This document shows, piece after piece, positions 4,440 to 8,990 of a stretch of DNA of 8,990 nucleotides (the stretch's first letter is position 1; each line of letters starts with the position of its first letter). Under the pieces are notes generated by a model that was not told the origin of the DNA, ran no database searches, and worked only from the letters and a program-made list of their open reading frames with translations. This stretch comes from Methanocorpusculum sp. (GTDB taxonomy: Archaea; Halobacteriota; Methanomicrobia; Methanomicrobiales; Methanocorpusculaceae), in the NCBI GenBank assembly GCA_029987395.1, contig DALTVX010000016.1:1-8990 (forward strand), given 5' to 3'. The position numbers were made by a program, and so were the translations under genes.

Positions 4440-6668
4440 TCAAAGGACATAATCAAACATATCCGGTTTACCCGAAATATGTATTCCGATGTCATTTTCG
4501 TAGAATTCATCTTGTTTTTCCAAAACAACAAAACTTTCGCCCAATAATGACACTGCGCCCTTGGAAGAAAGATAATCAAGATCGGTTTTTCTCACGTTCA
4601 CACAATAAGGAGAGATTTTTCTGATAAAACTGCGTGTCATCTCAGGTGAATAATTTTTGATAAGCCTTTTTGCTTCAGCGTCGAACGGGATGATCACCGC
4701 ACACCCGCTTTCCGATATGAGTTTGAACTTATCGGATATATCGGCAAAGGGAAATGATGTTTCTGATGTTTCAAACCCTTGACCACAAAGTTCCAGAATG
4801 CCTTTGTCGTCGAGCTTATCGTATCGGATGTCAAAAAGCTTCGAGAAGTATTTATCGATCGCATCTAAAGAAAGATAATCATCTGTCTGAATAGTGTGAG
4901 CGATCTCTGCCGTTTGTTTCACATATCCAAAACCTGCGTATTTCTGTTCGGGATCATAGATGTAGACCGTTCCACACGGGAGTTTTCCCTCACGATTGCA
5001 TCTTCCTGCTGCCTGAACAATGGAATCCAAACCAGCCAAAGACCGATACACCACAGGGAAATCAAGATCGACCCCTGCCTCGATAAGCTGAGTTGAAATG
5101 ACACGGCAGGGTTGTTTGTTTTTCAGTTTGCTGCGTATCGTTTCGATGACCTGTTTTCTATGCTTTGGGCACATGTTGGTGCTTAAATGCAGACTGCCGT
5201 CAAATTCTTTTACCCGGGAATAAAGTTCTTGAGCGTGTTTTTTCGTATTGACGATACAAAGAACCTGTTCTTCAGATATGAGGAGGGAGGCGATCTCGTC
5301 AATAGTTTTGTATCCAAGATTTTGCGCCTTCGCCCGCTTCATTTTTTCTGCAAGTTCTTTGTAATTTGGGACGATGTCTTTAACTATGGAATATTTCGGC
5401 AGGATATTATTCCCGACAAAGTCAGGCTGGGTAGCGGTACAGAGTACGACCGTGCAGTGATAATTTTTCACAAGTTCGGCTAGGGCATACATGCATGGGA
5501 TCAGGAATTCGTTTGGAAGAGCCTGGACTTCATCCAAGATTATGACGCTGTTTGCTATGTTGTGAACTTTTCTGGATCTGGAGGAGTGAGAGGTGAAGAG
5601 TGATTCGAAAAACTGAACATTTGTGGTCATGATCAGCGGAGCACACCAGTTTGCAGCGGCGAGTGAGAGATTTAGGTTTTCTCCATCTGGCGAATCAGGT
5701 TCAACTTTTGTACCGGTCGGTAGGACGAAGTTCGAGTGATGTTCGACGACATTGTTCCTTCCAAATATGTCGGCATAGACTTTTGCATTTTGTTCGATAA
5801 TGGAGGTGAAGGGGATGGTATAGATTATTCGTGTCTGATGATTTTTTAACGCGTGTTTCAAAGCGAAAGATAGGGAGGATAGGGTTTTTCCTCCCCCTGT
5901 TGGAACATTGAGGGTGAAGATCCCGGGTTCAATTTCAGCAGCTTTGTTGCAGGAGGTGAGGATATTGTTTCTGATTTTTTGAAGCTCAGAATCTCCGGTG
6001 AATTTAGCCATATGTTGATCAAGGGCTGCATTCATTTCTTCCAGCGAAGGATAGGATCCTTCGGTTACGTATCCATCCCATTGTGCAGCATCAGTTCTGT
6101 CTGCATCGATCAGGCAGGAGTAGAGAAAGTGTGTATAGAGGAAAATGGAGAAAGCGAATTCTTTTTTGTCAAATTTGGAGCGATCCTGCGGGATGAATGT
6201 CTGTTTGGTAAAAAAGTCAGCAAGGTTTGGAAATTCAAAAGGCATTTCGTTTTTCCATGCGGCAAACAGTTCCGGATCAGAGTTTTGAAGACGCTGGTAT
6301 AAACCGGGTGCATTTGCGTGTCCACGATTCGGGAGGCCACCGTGATGTCCTGCGATTATGTAGGAAAGAAGATAATACGCAAGTGCGGATTCTGGTTTAT
6401 TTTCTCCCTGCTGTTCTAAAGCATGGAGATGTGCAGTTTTTGCTCCGGCAGTTGAGTGATCCGTTTGAATGTTTTCTCCTTTGATCCGTTTTTGGAAGTC
6501 GTCGGAGTATTTTCCTATATCATGGAACCGACCACAAATTTCACCCATTTCCTGCGTAGTAAAGGTCTTTGCATACATTCCTGCAAGGTCGGATACATTT
6601 GTCAGATGATCAGTAATGGTTTGATATCTAGTGTGGTCGTCATTACAACGTGCATAGTATTCAGTCAT
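4440..6668 (-). CDS. cas3: Type I-C Cas3 HD nuclease-helicase
   Basis: Cas3 is recruited by Cascade to the R-loop, nicks the displaced strand and degrades it while moving along the DNA. The 742-residue protein has an N-terminal HD nuclease with DHL at His21, FHDIGKYSDDF with His49-Asp50, DHS at His71, AGHHGG with His108-His109, and LIDADR with Asp188. The superfamily-2 helicase follows: Walker A VPTGGGKT (255-262), Walker B-like DEVQ (379-382), CTATQP (410-415), STQLIEAGVDLDF (525-537) and QAAGRCNREG (552-561). All core residues are present and the length is normal, so it should be active. No Shine-Dalgarno site precedes the ATG, unlike the downstream genes, so it may be leaderless. It is the first gene of the leftward operon, with cas4 divergent. 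Confidence 0.97.
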   Translation of the reverse strand: MTEYYARCNDDHTRYQTITDHLTNVSDLAGMYAKTFTTQEMGEICGRFHDIGKYSDDFQKRIKGENIQTDHSTAGAKTAHLHALEQQGENKPESALAYYLLSYIIAGHHGGLPNRGHANAPGLYQRLQNSDPELFAAWKNEMPFEFPNLADFFTKQTFIPQDRSKFDKKEFAFSIFLYTHFLYSCLIDADRTDAAQWDGYVTEGSYPSLEEMNAALDQHMAKFTGDSELQKIRNNILTSCNKAAEIEPGIFTLNVPTGGGKTLSSLSFALKHALKNHQTRIIYTIPFTSIIEQNAKVYADIFGRNNVVEHHSNFVLPTGTKVEPDSPDGENLNLSLAAANWCAPLIMTTNVQFFESLFTSHSSRSRKVHNIANSVIILDEVQALPNEFLIPCMYALAELVKNYHCTVVLCTATQPDFVGNNILPKYSIVKDIVPNYKELAEKMKRAKAQNLGYKTIDEIASLLISEEQVLCIVNTKKHAQELYSRVKEFDGSLHLSTNMCPKHRKQVIETIRSKLKNKQPCRVISTQLIEAGVDLDFPVVYRSLAGLDSIVQAAGRCNREGKLPCGTVYIYDPEQKYAGFGYVKQTAEIAHTIQTDDYLSLDAIDKYFSKLFDIRYDKLDDKGILELCGQGFETSETSFPFADISDKFKLISESGCAVIIPFDAEAKRLIKNYSPEMTRSFIRKISPYCVNVRKTDLDYLSSKGAVSLLGESFVVLEKQDEFYENDIGIHISGKPDMFDYVL

Positions 6669-6775
6669 GATATTATTTTTGATATTTTTACTTGACGCTG
6701 CATGAACAAGTAATTTTGCTCCTGTATTCTGATTTCGAGATACTTTGAAGTGTTCTCACTCAGCATTACCAACTA
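6669..6775. promoter_or_regulatory. Divergent cas3/cas4 promoter region with inverted repeat
   Basis: These 107 bases must drive cas3 leftward and cas4 rightward. Neither start codon has a purine-rich ribosome site. Leftward, an A/T-rich AGTAAAAATA (6692-6683 on the minus strand) is the best TATA candidate; rightward, GATACTTTG (6739-6747). Both fits are modest. A perfect inverted repeat TTACTTG-N12-CAAGTAA (6688-6713) overlaps the leftward TATA candidate, as an operator would. A regulator binding here could control interference and adaptation together. Confidence 0.5.
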
Positions 6776-7450
6776 ATGAACCCTGACGACTATCTCATGG
6801 TGAGCGGGATCCAGCATTTTGCTTTTTGTAAACGTCAATGGGCCCTTATCCATATTGAGCAGCTTTGGGCCGAGAATTCACTTACCTTCTCGGGAAAACT
6901 CATGCACGACAATGCTGACGATCCGTTTTTTGTGGAGTCAAGAGGCGATATTCTCACCTCACGCAGTATTCCGCTCGTATCTCACAACCTGAAAATCTAT
7001 GGAATTGCGGATGTTGTCGAGTTTTACCGGTCGTCATCCGGAGTACCTATTGCAAATAGAGACGGATTATGGACCGTTGTCCCCATAGAATACAAAAGAG
7101 GAAAGAAAAAAACGGATGACTGTGACGAAGTCCAGCTCTGCTGTCAGGCGATGTGCCTCGAAGAGATGTATGGGACAATGATCCCTTCCGGTTATCTGTA
7201 TTACGGAAAAACTCGTCATAGAATGGAGGTGATCTTTGATGAAGGATTACGGGAACGTGTCGGCTCTCTTATCCGAGAAATGTATGCCCTGTATGAAAGC
7301 GGGATCACGCCCGCAGCAGAACTGAAAAAACAGTGTGAGAGTTGTTCGATTCGGGATCTCTGCGTTCCAATCATATCTTCACGAAAAAAATCAGTTGACC
7401 AGTATCTTGATTCGGTGATCAAGGAGTATACTCATGAGAAAGCTGCGTAA
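6776..7450 (+). CDS. cas4: Cas4 adaptation nuclease
   Basis: Cas4 trims prespacers and helps choose PAM-containing ones before Cas1-Cas2 integrates them. The 224-residue protein has the I-C-type opening YLMVSGIQHFAFCKRQWALI. Four cysteines of an iron-sulphur cluster are visible: Cys18, and Cys187, Cys190 and Cys196 in CESCSIRDLC. The PD-(D/E)XK nuclease residues are His44 (LMHD), Asp79 (GIAD), Glu105 and Lys107 in PIEYKRGK, and the following QLCCQAMCLEEM helix from Gln120. All are intact. It heads the rightward adaptation operon and overlaps cas1 by 17 bases. There is no clear Shine-Dalgarno site before the ATG; the protein start agrees with family members, in which a few residues precede YLM. 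Confidence 0.96.
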   Translation: MNPDDYLMVSGIQHFAFCKRQWALIHIEQLWAENSLTFSGKLMHDNADDPFFVESRGDILTSRSIPLVSHNLKIYGIADVVEFYRSSSGVPIANRDGLWTVVPIEYKRGKKKTDDCDEVQLCCQAMCLEEMYGTMIPSGYLYYGKTRHRMEVIFDEGLRERVGSLIREMYALYESGITPAAELKKQCESCSIRDLCVPIISSRKKSVDQYLDSVIKEYTHEKAA

Positions 7451-8468
7451 TGTTCTGTATGTAACAAACCCGCTATCCTATCTTTCGAAAGACGGGGAAA
7501 GTATCGTTGTCTCTGTTGAGAATCATGAACTTGTAAGAGTTCCGATCCATAATCTGGAGGGGGTCGTTTGTTTTGGGTTTATGGGAGCAAGTCCCGGGAT
7601 GATGGCATTATGTACGGAAAATGATGTGGGGCTTTGTTTTGTATCGCCCTATGGAAAGTTTATGGCACGGGTCGGAGGGAAGGTTTCGGGAAATGTGCTG
7701 CTCAGGAAACGTCAGTATGCTGTCTCAGATGATGAGACTGCATCAGGAAAGATCGCTTCATACTGCATTCTTGGAAAACTGATGAACTGCCGGACGGTCC
7801 TGCAGAGATTTTCCCGTGATTATTCCGATATGGTGTCAGGCGAGTTTGAGCAGAATTTCAAACGTTTGTCCGAGGGTATTGTACAAATAAAAGCAGGAAC
7901 GTGTGGTTCACTGAATGAGCTGAGAGGATTTGAGGGGATCATGTCGAAGTATTATTTTGATTGTTTCGATGATCTGATCCTGTCAACAGAGCCTGAGTTT
8001 TCTTTTGAAACTCGGTCAAGGCGTCCGCCGCTGAACAGAGTGAATGCGTTGCTTTCATTTTCCTATATGCTTATTGCCGCTGATTGTGCATCGGCTCTGG
8101 AGTCTGTCGGTCTGGATCCGCAGGTCGGTTTTCTGCACCGGGTCCGTCCGGGAAGGCCGAGTCTGGCTCTTGATCTGATGGAGGAGTTTCGGCCGTATCT
8201 GGGGGATCGTTTTGTGTTAAGCCTGATCAATAATCGAGTGGTGACGGCAGGAGATTTTGTGGTGAAGGAGAATGGAGCGGTGCTGCTAACTGATGACGCA
8301 CGAAAAACTGTTTTACAGGCTTGGCAGAAAAGGAAGAAGGAGGAGGTCATGCACGGGTATCTGGAGGAGAGGATGCCGATCGGTCTTTTGCCGTATGCAC
8401 AGGCAATGCTTCTTGCTAGGTTCCTTCGCGGGGATATCGATGGATATCCGCCGTTTGTGGTGAGGTGA
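7434..8468 (+). CDS. cas1: Cas1 spacer integrase, type I-C
   Basis: Cas1 with Cas2 inserts new spacers at the leader end of the array. The 344-residue protein has the expected metal ligands: Glu167 in LRGFEG, His235 in VGFLHRVRPGRPSLALDLM, and an acidic cluster DLMEEFRP with Glu250. The PPLNRVNALLSFSYMLI helix (198-214) and the C-terminal ERMPIGLLPYAQAMLLARFLRG are also typical. The length is normal for I-C. The ATG lies inside the cas4 3' end and is preceded by AAGGAG (7421-7426) with a 7-nt gap, indicating translational coupling to cas4. A small departure is Val237 where I-C Cas1 often has Asp (HRDRPG), a non-catalytic position. cas2 follows immediately. Confidence 0.97.
   Translation: MRKLRNVLYVTNPLSYLSKDGESIVVSVENHELVRVPIHNLEGVVCFGFMGASPGMMALCTENDVGLCFVSPYGKFMARVGGKVSGNVLLRKRQYAVSDDETASGKIASYCILGKLMNCRTVLQRFSRDYSDMVSGEFEQNFKRLSEGIVQIKAGTCGSLNELRGFEGIMSKYYFDCFDDLILSTEPEFSFETRSRRPPLNRVNALLSFSYMLIAADCASALESVGLDPQVGFLHRVRPGRPSLALDLMEEFRPYLGDRFVLSLINNRVVTAGDFVVKENGAVLLTDDARKTVLQAWQKRKKEEVMHGYLEERMPIGLLPYAQAMLLARFLRGDIDGYPPFVVR
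8462..8468 (+). promoter_or_regulatory. Ribosome site that sets the cas2 start
   Basis: GAGGTGA overlaps the end of cas1 and lies 5 nt before the ATG at 8474. It favours that ATG over the GTG at 8465, which lies inside the site and has no ribosome site of its own. Confidence 0.65.
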
Positions 8469-8473
8469 AAAGA

Positions 8474-8764
8474 ATGTTTGTTTTGGTCACATATGATGTG
8501 AATACACAGACGCCGGAGGGAATACGCCGGCTTCGTCAGGTCGCAAAGGTTTGTAAAAATTTTGGTGTCCGTGTGCAGAACTCGGTGTTTGAGTGTGTGG
8601 TGGATTCGGTTCAGCTGATGGATCTGAAGTATAAGATAGGAGAAATTATTAATGCTGAAACGGATAGTGTTAGATATTATAATCTGGGTAAGCAGGGAAG
8701 AGATCATGTTGAACATGTCGGAGCCAAGCCGGCTTTGAATGTGGATGATGCACTGATATTTTAA
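8474..8764 (+). CDS. cas2: Cas2 adaptation protein, type I-C
   Basis: Cas2 forms the central dimer of the Cas1-Cas2 integration complex. From the ATG at 8474 the protein is 96 residues, MFVLVTYDVNTQTPEGIRRL, with the ferredoxin-like first strand ending in the metal-binding Asp8 (TYD). RVQNSVFECVV and the C-terminal VEHVGAKP are hallmarks of I-C Cas2. A GTG at 8465 would add three residues and overlap the cas1 stop, but GAGGTGA at 8462-8468 is spaced for the ATG, and family members usually begin just before VLVTYDV. It closes the rightward operon; the right-hand leader and array follow. Confidence 0.95.
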   Translation: MFVLVTYDVNTQTPEGIRRLRQVAKVCKNFGVRVQNSVFECVVDSVQLMDLKYKIGEIINAETDSVRYYNLGKQGRDHVEHVGAKPALNVDDALIF

Positions 8765-8958
8765 TCATTTTTTCGCGAAGGGGTTGTACCCATGGTTTTC
8801 TCGGGAGGTTCGCGATGTTTGAGAATTTTTGTTTGTTTTTGATTTTAAGATATATTTTGATTGTTTCCAGTAGAAATGACCGTATTACTCATGGAATCAT
8901 TGATCGGGGTGGATGGGAGAAAGTTATATGCGTGTAGTTATAGTATATTAGAGTTAGA
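8765..8958 (+). promoter_or_regulatory. Leader and candidate promoter of the right array
   Basis: This 194-base AT-rich stretch lies between the cas2 stop and the first repeat. A TATA-like element TTATATG (8924-8930), preceded by a purine-rich GGGAGAAAG, is centred about 32 bp before the repeat, which predicts transcription starting just before it. Another TATA-like stretch, TATATTTT, lies at 8851-8858. New spacers should be inserted at the boundary at 8958/8959. The position directly after cas2 is the usual place for a type I-C leader. Confidence 0.65.
8768..8846 (+). terminator. T-tracts and hairpin after cas2
   Basis: A T6 run starts four bases after the cas2 stop (8768-8773). It is followed by a perfect 7-bp inverted repeat TCGCGAA (8773-8779) and TTCGCGA (8809-8815), with a smaller GGG-TTGTA-CCC hairpin inside. 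A T-rich stretch follows (8818-8846). This looks like the end of the cas4-cas1-cas2 transcript, although the inverted repeat might instead be a leader element bound by an adaptation factor. Confidence 0.45.
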
Positions 8959-8990
8959 GTCGTGCCCCAAGCGGGCACGTGGATTGAAAT
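8959..8990 (+). CRISPR. First repeat of the right CRISPR array, cut by the window end
   Basis: The last 32 bases are the exact reverse complement of the left-array consensus, from GTCGTGCCCC to GTGGATTGAAAT. The window ends exactly at the end of this repeat, so only one copy is visible. Its position after cas2 and a leader makes it the leader-proximal repeat of a second array, transcribed rightward. The number of spacers cannot be seen. Confidence 0.85.

Noticed and set aside
6669..6775. Possible CRISPR-mimic RNA or toxin-antitoxin unit hidden between cas genes
   Set aside because: No repeat-like handle (ATTGAAAT) or short coding frame with a ribosome site is present in this gap or in the cas3-cas5c gap.
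8063..8716. 217-residue minus-strand frame opposite cas1 and cas2
   Set aside because: It is the antisense shadow of two strongly conserved genes and has no family features.

Overview
The window holds a complete type I-C CRISPR-Cas locus with the full gene set: cas3, cas5c, cas8c, cas7, cas4, cas1 and cas2. A CRISPR array lies at each outer end. No cas6 is present, which fits subtype I-C, where Cas5c cuts the pre-crRNA. Gene families are recognised from conserved motifs read in the translations. The host is most likely an archaeon, plausibly a methanogenic euryarchaeon. The basis is AT-rich TATA-like boxes about 30 bp before each array, T-tract terminator candidates, strong GGAGG/GAGGTGA ribosome sites and the flavour of the Cas proteins. 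This host call is an inference; a bacterial host is not excluded.

Layout. Bases 1-677 carry no confident gene, but hold an 18-bp perfect palindrome, a minus-strand hairpin/T-tract terminator candidate and A-rich low-complexity DNA. A small array (678-965: four good repeats, one degenerate repeat, four spacers) is read on the minus strand. To its right, also on the minus strand, lies the interference module, transcribed in the order cas3, cas5c, cas8c, cas7. A 107-bp divergent region separates it from the plus-strand adaptation module cas4-cas1-cas2. After cas2 come 194 bp of leader, then the first repeat of a second array in plus orientation, cut off by the window end. The usual I-C operon is a single co-directional run, so this locus is split into two outward-facing halves, each ending in its own array.

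How the parts work together. Cas4, Cas1 and Cas2 capture and insert spacers. Cas5c cuts transcripts of the shared 32-bp repeat (7-bp stem) into crRNAs. Cas5c, Cas7, Cas8c and an internally translated Cas11c form Cascade. Cas3 (HD nuclease plus helicase) degrades the target.

Main points of interest. (1) cas5c has no canonical start for its conserved N-terminus: an ATT codon sits 7 nt after a near-perfect Shine-Dalgarno site, and the first in-frame ATG would lose 19 residues. (2) A GTG with a strong internal ribosome site in cas8c marks the Cas11c start. (3) The left array looks dormant and decayed, and a plus-strand TATA/RBS/ATG set points into its old end. (4) Operator-like inverted repeats lie in the cas3/cas4 and cas3/cas5c gaps. 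I did not find a wholly new system; the novelty is in architecture and translation signals.
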